From: Alphaproteobacteria bacterium
GTDB lineage: Bacteria; Pseudomonadota; Alphaproteobacteria; JALRGP01
DNA length: 5,978 nucleotides
Direction: 5' to 3'
Assembly: GCA_023259685.1 (NCBI GenBank)
Contig: JALRGP010000063.1
Location: 1 to 5,978 of the forward strand
Translations under genes and position numbers: made by a program
Part shown: positions 1 to 5,978 of the stretch, one piece after another
Layout of the letters: each line of letters begins with the position of its first letter
Numbering within the stretch: the first letter of the stretch is position 1
The notes under the pieces: generated by a model
Databases searched by the model: none
Told to the model about the DNA's origin: nothing
What the model saw: the letters and a program-made list of their open reading frames with translations, nothing else

Positions 1-73
1 TCAGGGTGGTTCTTCTGGTTTGTTTGATCTTATTATGCAGGCTGCTCAAGACCTTTTAAAAAGTGAGGGGTAG
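1..73 (+). CDS. C-terminal end of an unidentified protein (partial)
   Basis: From position 2 a plus-strand frame is open and ends at TAG 71-73, giving the last 23 residues of a protein whose body lies outside the window. The tail begins QGGSSGLFDLI and ends QDLLKSEG. It combines a Gly/Ser-rich turn with a short amphipathic helix (residues FDLIMQAAQDLL). That pattern is common at bacterial protein C-termini and does not identify a family. The gene converges on vgrG, whose stop lies about 210 bp downstream. No terminator hairpin with a U-tract was found after the stop. The reading is supported only by the open frame and the protein-like composition, so the function is unknown. Confidence 0.5.
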   Translation, partial: QGGSSGLFDLIMQAAQDLLKSEG

Positions 74-281
74 TGTGACACAGATTCATTGTCAGCGTTC
101 AGGAACTTGTTTATTTTTTAATCAAGAAAAATACTCTACCAAGATAATGCCTAGATTTGTAGCAGAGACTTTTGGATTTTGTATTCCCACTTACTTAGAA
201 TTTTTATGGATAACGATGAGTATTTGCCACGTTTTTCAGTGGGCTTAGATCCTTGTTGGATAAAAAACTTTAAAAAATAAT
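74..281. other. Intergenic spacer with frame-broken coding-like fragments
   Basis: This 208-bp spacer lies between the convergent upstream gene and the vgrG stop. Two plus-strand fragments look protein-like but sit in different frames. One runs from about 74 (GTG) to 248 and contains PRFVAETFGFCIPTYLEF. The other, from ATG 206 to TAA 278-280, reads MDNDEYLPRFSVGLDPCW then IKNFKK; its frame is open back to a stop at 152-154. They could be the two halves of a decayed gene joined by a frameshift near 195-206, or simply chance. Neither start has a convincing ribosome binding site. A weak inverted repeat (TGACA 76-80 / TGTCA 90-94) has no U-tract. On the minus strand a T-rich run follows directly after the vgrG stop, but no stable stem precedes it. 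Confidence 0.25.
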
Positions 282-2447
282 CTACCCAAGCATCACCATA
301 CTGCCGGTTACCTTCACAACGCCGCCCGATTTGACCGTTGTGGAGGCTGATCCATTCATGGTAAGAGAGGTGGAGGATTTGATTGTCACACCAGCTGCTT
401 TTTGATTCATGGAGCTGGATGCATTTAAAGTCATCCCGGATCCGGATTTTAATGTCATATCGGATCCGGACTTGAGTGTCATATCTGAATCTGTTTTTGC
501 ATTGAGCTCTTTGCTTTTCATACTTAATGTTTTAGAGACTTTTACATCCATTTCCTTACCCACCTTGATGGAGGTATCCTCTTTTGATTCCATGGATATG
601 GTTTTTGCTTCGAGTTTAAAATCCTTTTCTACATGGATTGACATATTGGCGGCAGTTTTAATATCAATATCGTCTGATGTTTCAATAGACAGCTTTCCAG
701 AATCCAACTTTAACGTATAACTTCCTTTCGACATCGTCCAATCCGTATTGCCATCAGTTTGTTCGATTTTAATGGATCCCTTTGTCATCGTTAAGGATAA
801 ATCTCCATCTTTTAAATCGGTTTTATGATGTCCCTTTTCAATATTTAAAATATAATCCCCTTGCTTGATATCAATTTTATAGTGTGTCCCCTCACCAAGT
901 AAGCTTTGTTCTTTATTTCCCTTTGCAATGGTGAGTATATCATGGGCTTTTTGAATTTTTTCAGTGCGTTGGTTGGTAATGACTGTATTCATGTCTTTTT
1001 GTGAAAACAAATAAATTTCTTCCTTATCAGCTTCATCACTAAACCGTATTTCATGGAAGCCATCCTTAAAACTTTTGGTTCTGATGCCGGAATAAAAAGG
1101 TTTATCTTTCATGGAATAATTGGGCATATTATTTTTATGGTACACACTGCCAATCACCAAGGGGCGATTGGGGTGGCCGTCCACAAACGCAACAGCAACC
1201 TCCATGCCCATGCGTGGTGTAAATAAAAAACCAAAGGACGGCCCGGCCGTTTGTTCCATTACACGGATCCACAAGGAGCTGTCTTCTTTCATTTTTCCTT
1301 CTAAATTCCAAAAAAATTGTACCTTGATTCGTCCCATCTCATCGCCGTACACATTTGATCCCGATGTACCGGTGACAACGGCCGTTTGAATACCCTCTAT
1401 TTTTGGTCGGGGTGCTTTTAATGGCAGGTTAAAATTCGATGATTTTAAAAATCCTTCAAATGTATTGGAATATTCCATGTCTTTAAAATAATGATGAACC
1501 TTTGACATGACGATATCGTCGGAAATGTAATGATTAGATAATTTAATAGAAAAACCTGGGCTCAACTGTGCGATGCGGCTTTTTCCAACAATGATATTGG
1601 CTTGGGCTTCACTGCCCTTTAACCAATGGTCTGTTTTAGCCTCACCGTTTGATACGGTTGTATACAAACCTGGGTAAATGTAGGATGCTTGGGTTGCAAA
1701 AGAAATACTAGAGTTACTTTTTGCGGTTAATTTCAGCGTAGGATTATCATAAAAATAATCATTGGATTGGCATGTTTTTAGACACATTTGACTTTCTTCA
1801 TTTAAAGATTCAATTTGCCCAATATATTTTGCATTTAAAGACATATCAATGGTTAGTCCAGTTGATTGAAAATTACTGTTAGCATCACCAATCACAAGGG
1901 TATGCCCATCTTTTTTATGGGAAAAGTAATAAAATAACCCTTCTTCTTCCATCAAACGTTGCATAAACAAAAATGGTGTTTGTTGATAACGAACATAATA
2001 ATCGAACGGGTTATATGTTTTAGTGGGTGACACTCGTGTTTTAGTGACCTTACCTTTGTCCAACACGTCCTTAATCATGTCAACGGCCGATTTTTGTTGA
2101 TAGATTTGGCACCCAAGGCCCATGTTTAAGGGAAATAATGCCGACGAGATCACAAATTCATAGGCAAACCATTCGTCTTTGACCATGCCGTTACCTTTCG
2201 CCCTTATGACGATTCCATGGATCGCCCGCTGTTCTGTGTCTTTTTCATTCATTAATAACAAAACCAGGTCTTGGCCAATGGTTTTTGTTAAATCAACCTT
2301 GTTTTTAACGTAGCATGAGACATTGAAAAAGAAATTCTGGCCAATTTCCTCTTCTCCCTCAAAAGAAACAACAACGGCATCATCTTTTAAAAAAGATGCT
2401 TGGATTTGAGTGTATAGTTTGGCCTGAGAAGACGGATATGATGACAT
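282..2447 (-). CDS. vgrG: Type VI secretion system spike protein VgrG (TssI)
   Basis: This encodes the 721-residue trimeric spike that caps the Hcp tube and pierces the target membrane in type VI secretion. The N-terminal two-thirds is the gp27-like hub: residues 145-176 contain the typical YYVRYQQTPF and LMEEEGLFYYF signature. The gp5-like OB-fold follows at about 366-437, with GDEMGRIKVQFFW, SLWIRVMEQTAG, PRMGMEVAVAFVDGHPNRPL and VIGSVYH. After about residue 455 there is a repetitive beta-helix of short alternating polar/hydrophobic strands rich in K, S, T and G. It ends in VTGSMVMLG, the usual blunt tip that receives a PAAR protein. The length is that of a canonical VgrG without a C-terminal effector domain. 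The start (ATG 2447) lies 11 bp after the hflC stop and lacks a clear Shine-Dalgarno, which suggests translation by reinitiation from hflC. No gene follows on the same strand, so no effector or adaptor is encoded directly downstream. Family assignment is very secure. Confidence 0.96.
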   Translation of the reverse strand: MSSYPSSQAKLYTQIQASFLKDDAVVVSFEGEEEIGQNFFFNVSCYVKNKVDLTKTIGQDLVLLLMNEKDTEQRAIHGIVIRAKGNGMVKDEWFAYEFVISSALFPLNMGLGCQIYQQKSAVDMIKDVLDKGKVTKTRVSPTKTYNPFDYYVRYQQTPFLFMQRLMEEEGLFYYFSHKKDGHTLVIGDANSNFQSTGLTIDMSLNAKYIGQIESLNEESQMCLKTCQSNDYFYDNPTLKLTAKSNSSISFATQASYIYPGLYTTVSNGEAKTDHWLKGSEAQANIIVGKSRIAQLSPGFSIKLSNHYISDDIVMSKVHHYFKDMEYSNTFEGFLKSSNFNLPLKAPRPKIEGIQTAVVTGTSGSNVYGDEMGRIKVQFFWNLEGKMKEDSSLWIRVMEQTAGPSFGFLFTPRMGMEVAVAFVDGHPNRPLVIGSVYHKNNMPNYSMKDKPFYSGIRTKSFKDGFHEIRFSDEADKEEIYLFSQKDMNTVITNQRTEKIQKAHDILTIAKGNKEQSLLGEGTHYKIDIKQGDYILNIEKGHHKTDLKDGDLSLTMTKGSIKIEQTDGNTDWTMSKGSYTLKLDSGKLSIETSDDIDIKTAANMSIHVEKDFKLEAKTISMESKEDTSIKVGKEMDVKVSKTLSMKSKELNAKTDSDMTLKSGSDMTLKSGSGMTLNASSSMNQKAAGVTIKSSTSLTMNGSASTTVKSGGVVKVTGSMVMLG
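430..501. repeat. 24-bp tandem repeat inside the vgrG beta-helix
   Basis: Three head-to-tail units of 24 bp begin at 430, 454 and 478, each opening with GTCAT on the plus strand. The first two share the palindromic core CGGATCCGGA (437-446 and 461-470); the third has diverged. On the coding strand each unit encodes eight residues, giving SDMTLKSG, SDMTLKSG/SGMTLNAS-type copies around VgrG residues 653-676. An in-frame, whole-strand repeat length means copy-number change would lengthen or shorten the spike needle without breaking the frame. The repeat is seen directly; the functional consequence is inferred. Confidence 0.75.
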
Positions 2448-2458
2448 ATCGAGACTAC

Positions 2459-3340
2459 TTAATCATTTTTTCCTAAATCTTTTGATGCAAATTCTTTAAT
2501 ATAGCTGCCCAAAGGACCATCGGTTGAAATAAAACAATCGGCGTTGTCTAAAAGCGTATCATTGACTTTCATTTTGAGATAAAAATCATAGAATTTTAAA
2601 TTTTTTTTGTAGGCATTTGTGGTTGTTTCAATGGCGGTTGCTTTGGCTTTTGCTTCAATAGTTTCAGCATATTTTTTTGCATTTGCCAAGATGATGGTTG
2701 TTTCACGGTCGGCATTGGCTTTGATAGTTTGGGCTTTTTCATCACCTTTTGCACGGTTTTCATTAGCATAACGGCTGAGTTCTGCACTCATTCTTGAAAA
2801 CACGGCATGCCTGTTTTCCGTTGGAAGCTCTGTTCTAATGATACGTACATCAATAATTTCAATACCCCAATTTTTTGCATTACCGCTGACTTCTTGTTCA
2901 ATTTTATGCATGATATCAGGACGTTCTTCGCTAAGCATTTGAGCTAAAGTGACCTTTCCAAGGACGTTCCTAACGGTACTGCTAATTAATGTTTCAAGAC
3001 GAATTTTGGCGCCCGCTTCGGTTGCAGGCTCAATAGATTTAAAAAACAACAAAGGGTCTGCAATACGATAGCGCGTATAGGTGTCCACGATAAGACGTTT
3101 TTGATCCCCCAATGTTAAGGAGATAGGCGGCAAGTCATAACCAACAACACGACTTTCATAATAATTAACTTTGTGTATAAAGGGCAATTTAAATTTGAGC
3201 CCAGGCTCTTGATGCTTTTTGACAAACTGGCCAAATTGTAAAACAATAGCTTGTTGTCTTTGATCAACCATAAACATTGAATCACTAATTAGAAACAAAC
3301 AAGCAAAAATAATAAAAATAATCTTTTTCATGGCCAACAT
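2459..3340 (-). CDS. hflC: HflC, SPFH-family modulator of FtsH protease
   Basis: HflC is an inner-membrane protein with a periplasmic SPFH (band 7) domain; in known systems it assembles with HflK into a cage around the FtsH protease. The 293-residue protein has one N-terminal membrane segment (about residues 6-24). It is followed by the family hallmarks VDQRQQAIVLQFGQ, EPGLKFKLPFIHKV, KRLIVDTYTRYRIADPL, VLGKVTLAQMLSEER and GIEIIDVRIIRTELPTEN. A charged Ala/Glu/Lys-rich coiled coil spans about 185-243, and the C-terminus KFYDFYLKM with GPLGSYIKEF is also typical. The frame is open upstream to about 3511. ATG 3340 was chosen because GGAG lies 6 nt before it and because it places the membrane helix at the N-terminus as in other HflC proteins. 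ATG 3331 is an alternative. HflC is normally encoded directly after hflK, but no hflK is present upstream here; vgrG follows 11 bp downstream. Identity is secure; a role alongside VgrG is only inferred. Confidence 0.94.
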   Translation of the reverse strand: MLAMKKIIFIIFACLFLISDSMFMVDQRQQAIVLQFGQFVKKHQEPGLKFKLPFIHKVNYYESRVVGYDLPPISLTLGDQKRLIVDTYTRYRIADPLLFFKSIEPATEAGAKIRLETLISSTVRNVLGKVTLAQMLSEERPDIMHKIEQEVSGNAKNWGIEIIDVRIIRTELPTENRHAVFSRMSAELSRYANENRAKGDEKAQTIKANADRETTIILANAKKYAETIEAKAKATAIETTTNAYKKNLKFYDFYLKMKVNDTLLDNADCFISTDGPLGSYIKEFASKDLGKND

Positions 3341-3511
3341 ACGACACTCCATTTGACACAGTCTAGCAAAACATACCCCATCCTTCAAAGAAGGCTGATC
3401 ATCATCACCATTTTTAAAACGTTGAAGATCCAAGGTCTTCAAGAAACCAGCATCATTTGTTGACGATCCTGATTGGCATAACATGATGGGCAGTTTTGTT
3501 TGGTATTGATC
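3341..3511 (-). other. Open in-frame extension upstream of hflC, possible gene remnant
   Basis: The hflC frame stays open for 57 codons upstream of the chosen start, back to a TAA near 3512-3514. From ATG 3484 it would encode MLCQSGSSTNDAGFLKTLDL, then a segment with NGDDDQPSLKDGVCFARLCQ, then the HflC start. This segment does not resemble HflC or the C-terminus of HflK. The composition is protein-like. The DGVCFAR stretch loosely recalls the region around the active-site Cys in some papain-like or YopT-type (C58) cysteine proteases, but the match is too short to assign. It may be leftover N-terminal coding sequence of a lost gene, or chance. Confidence 0.25.
3347..3350 (-). promoter_or_regulatory. 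Ribosome binding site setting the hflC start
   Basis: GGAG on the minus strand sits 6 nt upstream of ATG 3340, an ideal distance. It favours a protein beginning MLAMKKIIF over the longest open reading (ATG 3484), which would put 48 extra residues of polar, Cys-containing sequence ahead of the membrane anchor. Confidence 0.6.
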
Positions 3512-3591
3512 GCTTTAGTGGTACACAGGATTTTGTTGAGATGCACCTTGTCAAGAAAGTATTTATTAATTCTGTCAATAAAATTCTTCAT
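3439..3591 (-). CDS. Possible small or broken ORF, 50 residues, unknown
   Basis: A 50-codon minus-strand ORF starts at ATG 3591 with AGGG 7 nt upstream, a plausible ribosome binding site. It begins MKNFIDRINKYFLDKVHLNK, contains a CPSC pair, and ends in QQMMLVS at TGA 3439-3441. It overlaps, in a different frame, the open extension that leads into hflC, so a single frameshift near 3480-3500 would join the two into one longer reading. No family is recognised. It could be a genuine short leader gene for hflC-vgrG, the 5' part of a disrupted gene, or a chance ORF in AT-rich DNA. Confidence 0.28.
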   Translation of the reverse strand: MKNFIDRINKYFLDKVHLNKILCTTKAINTKQNCPSCYANQDRQQMMLVS

Positions 3592-3631
3592 GCGTAGGCC
3601 CTGTGTTATCTGCATAAAACTATTGATATTG

Positions 3632-3660
3632 AATAAAAAATATGCAAAGATGAGTATCAA
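3632..3660 (-). promoter_or_regulatory. Candidate sigma70-type promoter toward hflC-vgrG
   Basis: On the minus strand TTGATA (3660-3655) is followed 17 nt later by TTTATT (3637-3632), matching four of six bases of the -10 consensus. It would transcribe the 50-codon ORF, hflC and vgrG. AT-rich DNA gives many such matches, so support is weak. An equally good element for the divergent plus-strand gene was not found. Confidence 0.22.
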
Positions 3661-3664
3661 GATA

Positions 3665-3668
3665 GAGG
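3665..3668 (+). promoter_or_regulatory. Ribosome binding site setting the transglutaminase gene start
   Basis: GAGG at 3665-3668 lies 1 nt before ATG 3670, too close for initiation, but 7 nt before the in-frame ATG 3676. A third ATG at 3685 is 16 nt away. The spacing favours 3676, giving a protein beginning MTSMKILIALIV. Confidence 0.6.
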
Positions 3669-3675
3669 AATGAAC

Positions 3676-5256
3676 ATGACGTCAATGAAAATACTTATTG
3701 CCCTAATAGTGGCTCATTTGATGGGTTATACAATGATGGCTCCAACACCTAAGTGGGTGAGAAACCAAAAAGAATCTTTCATTACGACTCAAGAAACACA
3801 ATTATTTGTGCATGAAAATTGGAACAGCGAATATTTTTCCAAAATTTTCATTCATATTAAAGACGATCAATTGGCCAGAAAGGATTCTCATTTTTCAGTA
3901 ACGATTAACCCTTTTATTGAGAAATTTACGCTGCACACAGTTGTACGCCAAAGAGGAGAAACTAAAGAAGATATTACAAAAAAATGCGTGATTAAACATT
4001 TTGATCAAATGGTTGACCATGGTATGTTTGACGAAGCGCGTACGATTCATGTGATTCTACCAGATGTGCAAAAAAGTGATTCTTATGAGATGACATACAC
4101 GATCGCATTTACATCAATTTTGGGATTTTATGAAAAATTTTTGCACAAATTTCAAAAATATGTTCGTGTGATTGTTCCTAAAAAACAAACTTTTATGAAA
4201 ATTCATGGAGTTAAAATCAAGAAAGAGTCTAATCAATATGATAATCATGATACGTTTTCTTTTGAATTAACAAACCATGATCAATATGTGGAACTATCGT
4301 CATTTCATTCATTTAAAGATATTTCTAAAAAAATTTATGAGTTTTATAAACCTGTACCCTTATCAGAAAAACTGCTGTCTTTCTTAGAGAATGTTAAAAA
4401 GATGAATATGACAGAAGCACAAATTATTCCTTATATTATTCAATATGTTCAAAATCATATTCGTTATGTATCAATTCATCACGGTGCAAATCAATTAAAA
4501 CCAGCAGATCCAAATAGTGTTTTTGACAGAGGATACGGTGATTGCAAGGATTTAACCAATATATGTGTTCATATGCTTCGCTATTTTAATATTGATGCTT
4601 ATCCCTTTTTAGTGCGTTATGACAGCCCTCGTGAATCCATATGTGACCTACCATCAATAACGCATTTTAATCACGTCATTGTAGCTGTTCAAAATTGCAA
4701 GGAATGGTTTTATTTTGACGCAACATCAACCTATCAAAAAGGTGATCTATGGTCGATGACCCAACCTTATTACCCTTATGGATTGCATGTCAATGATAAA
4801 GGGGGCGATCTTGTTTATCTAAAACCAAAAAAAATCAGTCGTATGCATATCAAAAAGATCAATAAAAAGAATGTCAGCGCAACATTTTCTCAAGGTTTTT
4901 GTGATCTATTAAGAGAAAAATTCAACTCAGGAACGGAGGATTTTAATGCAGCGGTCCATGAATTTTTTCCTATGTCTATTGAATCTTTTAAATTTGATGA
5001 TGTGAAAAATAACCTTACTATTTGTGGTTCTTTTAGTAAAGGATTATCAATTGATCAATGGTGCGAACATAAAAAATTTCAAGAATATTTTGAATTAGAT
5101 ATGGAAGGCTTTTCACATCCCCAAACATCACTTAATACAGAAGAATCTTTTGATATGAAGGTGCACAAAAATCACGTAACTTTAAAAGTTAAAAAAATTA
5201 ATATGCCCATTCAGCAATATGATCTTTTAAAAAAGTTTTTTCAAAATTTAAAATAA
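3676..5256 (+). CDS. Exported transglutaminase-like protein with DUF3857-type architecture
   Basis: This 526-residue protein starts with a hydrophobic segment (about residues 6-22, KILIALIVAHLMGY) that acts as a signal peptide or membrane anchor. The Pro after MMA makes clean signal-peptidase cleavage there doubtful. Residues about 25-215 are beta-rich and correspond in position to the DUF3857 region of this family; the match there is weak. Residues about 230-360 form a transglutaminase-like fold: DRGYGDCKDLTNICVHML supplies the nucleophile Cys290, FNHVIVAV supplies His333, and WFYFDATS supplies Asp348. The full papain-like triad is therefore present, and catalysis is likely. The remaining about 165 residues carry no recognised domain. 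Members of this superfamily may be proteases, amidases or cross-linkers; the substrate here cannot be read from sequence. The gene stands alone, divergent from hflC-vgrG and convergent with the patatin gene, and its AT content looks higher than that of vgrG. Envelope function is the default view, with a secreted role possible. Confidence 0.85.
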   Translation: MTSMKILIALIVAHLMGYTMMAPTPKWVRNQKESFITTQETQLFVHENWNSEYFSKIFIHIKDDQLARKDSHFSVTINPFIEKFTLHTVVRQRGETKEDITKKCVIKHFDQMVDHGMFDEARTIHVILPDVQKSDSYEMTYTIAFTSILGFYEKFLHKFQKYVRVIVPKKQTFMKIHGVKIKKESNQYDNHDTFSFELTNHDQYVELSSFHSFKDISKKIYEFYKPVPLSEKLLSFLENVKKMNMTEAQIIPYIIQYVQNHIRYVSIHHGANQLKPADPNSVFDRGYGDCKDLTNICVHMLRYFNIDAYPFLVRYDSPRESICDLPSITHFNHVIVAVQNCKEWFYFDATSTYQKGDLWSMTQPYYPYGLHVNDKGGDLVYLKPKKISRMHIKKINKKNVSATFSQGFCDLLREKFNSGTEDFNAAVHEFFPMSIESFKFDDVKNNLTICGSFSKGLSIDQWCEHKKFQEYFELDMEGFSHPQTSLNTEESFDMKVHKNHVTLKVKKINMPIQQYDLLKKFFQNLK

Positions 5257-5274
5257 ACTTTATCAAGATCTATC

Positions 5275-5317
5275 AGGCTCCTTTTTATCCTACTCAAACA
5301 TAAAGAGGAAGGAACCT
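5275..5317. terminator. Imperfect inverted repeat between convergent genes, weak terminator candidate
   Basis: AGGCTCCTT (5275-5283) pairs with AAGGAACCT (5309-5317) with one C-A mismatch. The stem can extend inward through TTTAT (5284-5288) and ATAAA (5300-5304), leaving a four-base bulge and an 11-nt loop. An alternative register pairs CCTTTTTAT (5280-5288) with ATAAAGAGG (5300-5308). It sits in the 122-bp space between two convergent stops, where a bidirectional terminator would be expected. No U-tract follows immediately on either strand; the T8 run at 5339-5346 is about 20 nt beyond the stem on the plus strand. Termination is therefore uncertain. Confidence 0.35.
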
Positions 5318-5378
5318 ATACAATTTAAAATATCGCTGTTTTTTTTACTCATCAAACCAGTCATTAAGTTGTCATACA

Positions 5379-5978
5379 CTAAAATTTAATCTTAGCAGGT
5401 CCGCTTTTTTGCACTTCAATATCCCATCCGTCACCAATAAAATGGTCTTTCATCGGAGCCGTTGTTTTCACTCCAATATCATCAAAATTTTTGGTAATCC
5501 ATTTTTGACCAGCAGCACGTCCTTTATTGAACAGGTGATATAAAAATTCATGTTCAGTATTAAGTTTACTGGACCATCCTAATTCTTGGAAGCATGCTTC
5601 ATCTTCAATCAAATGCATATAAACTTTTTTCATTGCACCTTCTTTGATAACACCCCTATCCATTAATTCTTGAATAAATGCAACGGAACGCATTTCTCGT
5701 ACAACAGTTGCATTATTAGAAATTTCATTCAAACGATCAGCAATTTCTCTGGAAGACGTTGGTAATTTATTACGAACGGTTGGATTTAATTGAATCAGGA
5801 TAATATCAGGGCTATCACAATCATAAATTAATGGGAAAAAGACTGGGTTACCAATAAATCCTCCGTCCCAATAATATTCCCCATCTACCAAAACGGCACT
5901 ATGGATACTGGGTAAGCACGCACTGGCAAGCATGCATTCTGGTTTCATTTCATGAGTCTTAAATACTTTTAAGCGCCC
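5379..5978 (-). CDS. Patatin-like phospholipase, C-terminal part with DUF3734 (partial)
   Basis: The frame is open to the window edge, showing the last 199 residues; the start and the GxSxG nucleophile elbow lie outside. The visible part opens in the patatin core with MLASACLPSIHSAV and then WDGGFIGNP. The Asp of DGG (codon 5867-5865) is the second member of the Ser-Asp catalytic dyad and is intact. Next come DIILIQLNP and the region typical of DUF3734: RLNEISNNATVVREMRSVAF, then GWSSKLN, FLYHLFNKGRAAG and KNFDDIG. This architecture is common in alphaproteobacterial patatin proteins, usually about 350-400 residues. Such enzymes are lipid acyl hydrolases (phospholipase A activity); some act on host membranes, many are housekeeping. 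The gene converges with the transglutaminase gene. Family assignment is firm; the substrate is unknown. Confidence 0.92.
   Translation of the reverse strand, partial: GRLKVFKTHEMKPECMLASACLPSIHSAVLVDGEYYWDGGFIGNPVFFPLIYDCDSPDIILIQLNPTVRNKLPTSSREIADRLNEISNNATVVREMRSVAFIQELMDRGVIKEGAMKKVYMHLIEDEACFQELGWSSKLNTEHEFLYHLFNKGRAAGQKWITKNFDDIGVKTTAPMKDHFIGDGWDIEVQKSGPAKIKF

Noticed and set aside
63..248. 61-codon plus-strand frame starting with GTG at 63
   Set aside because: As a gene it would overlap the end of the upstream CDS, has no good ribosome binding site, and matches no family. It is mentioned only as part of a possible decayed fragment.
245..281. ATCC-TTGTT-GGAT mini-hairpin near the vgrG stop as a terminator
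   Set aside because: The stem is only four base pairs and the adjacent homopolymer run is on the wrong side for termination on either strand.
409..720. 103-codon plus-strand open frame opposite the vgrG 3' end
   Set aside because: It lies entirely inside the well-supported vgrG beta-helix coding region on the other strand. Its repetitive DPDFNV/SDPDLSV sequence is the antisense image of the 24-bp repeat.
1120..1389. 89-codon plus-strand open frame opposite the vgrG OB-fold
   Set aside because: It is antisense to the most conserved part of VgrG, with no recognised family and no reason to prefer it.
2596..2787. 63-codon minus-strand frame rich in K, Q and P within hflC
   Set aside because: It is an alternate frame of the HflC coiled-coil region; the composition reflects the Ala/Lys/Glu codon repeats of the real gene.
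3341..3660. HflK coding sequence upstream of hflC
   Set aside because: All three minus-strand frames were read; none shows an SPFH motif, the Gly/Pro-rich HflK N-terminus or a typical HflK C-terminus.
1..5978. tRNA, rRNA, CRISPR array, insertion sequence or transposon ends
   Set aside because: No cloverleaf-like stretch, regularly spaced repeats, transposase motif or flanking inverted repeats were seen in the non-coding parts.

Overview
The window is AT-rich and densely coded, and reads as bacterial. It has Shine-Dalgarno-type starts, an HflC with the usual alphaproteobacterial/proteobacterial layout, and a patatin-DUF3734 type phospholipase. Together with a type VI secretion spike (VgrG), this suggests an AT-rich alphaproteobacterium, plausibly host-associated (Holosporales or a similar endosymbiont group). 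That assignment is an inference from gene content and base composition; no rRNA or marker gene is present to settle it.

Layout. Positions 1-73 hold only the last 23 codons of a plus-strand gene that cannot be identified. Positions 74-281 are a spacer with coding-looking but frame-broken fragments. On the minus strand, hflC (3340-2459) is followed after 11 bp by a full-length vgrG (2447-282); the two are probably co-transcribed and perhaps translationally coupled. No hflK lies upstream of hflC, where it is normally found. Instead there is a 335-bp interval (3341-3675) with a 50-codon ORF and an in-frame open extension of hflC, which may be debris of an older gene. On the plus strand, 3676-5256 encodes an exported or membrane-anchored transglutaminase-like protein with an intact Cys-His-Asp triad. 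A 122-bp convergent spacer with an imperfect inverted repeat separates it from the 3' part of a patatin-like phospholipase on the minus strand (5978-5379), which runs off the window.

How the genes may fit together. VgrG is the tip of the T6SS puncturing device. It is the last gene of its transcript and has no effector domain of its own. HflC is a membrane SPFH protein that normally partners HflK in controlling the FtsH protease. The transglutaminase-like protein and the patatin phospholipase belong to enzyme families that can act on envelope or host substrates, but nothing in the window proves they are T6SS cargo. The most unusual point is the orphan hflC-vgrG pairing. No complete new system is evident.
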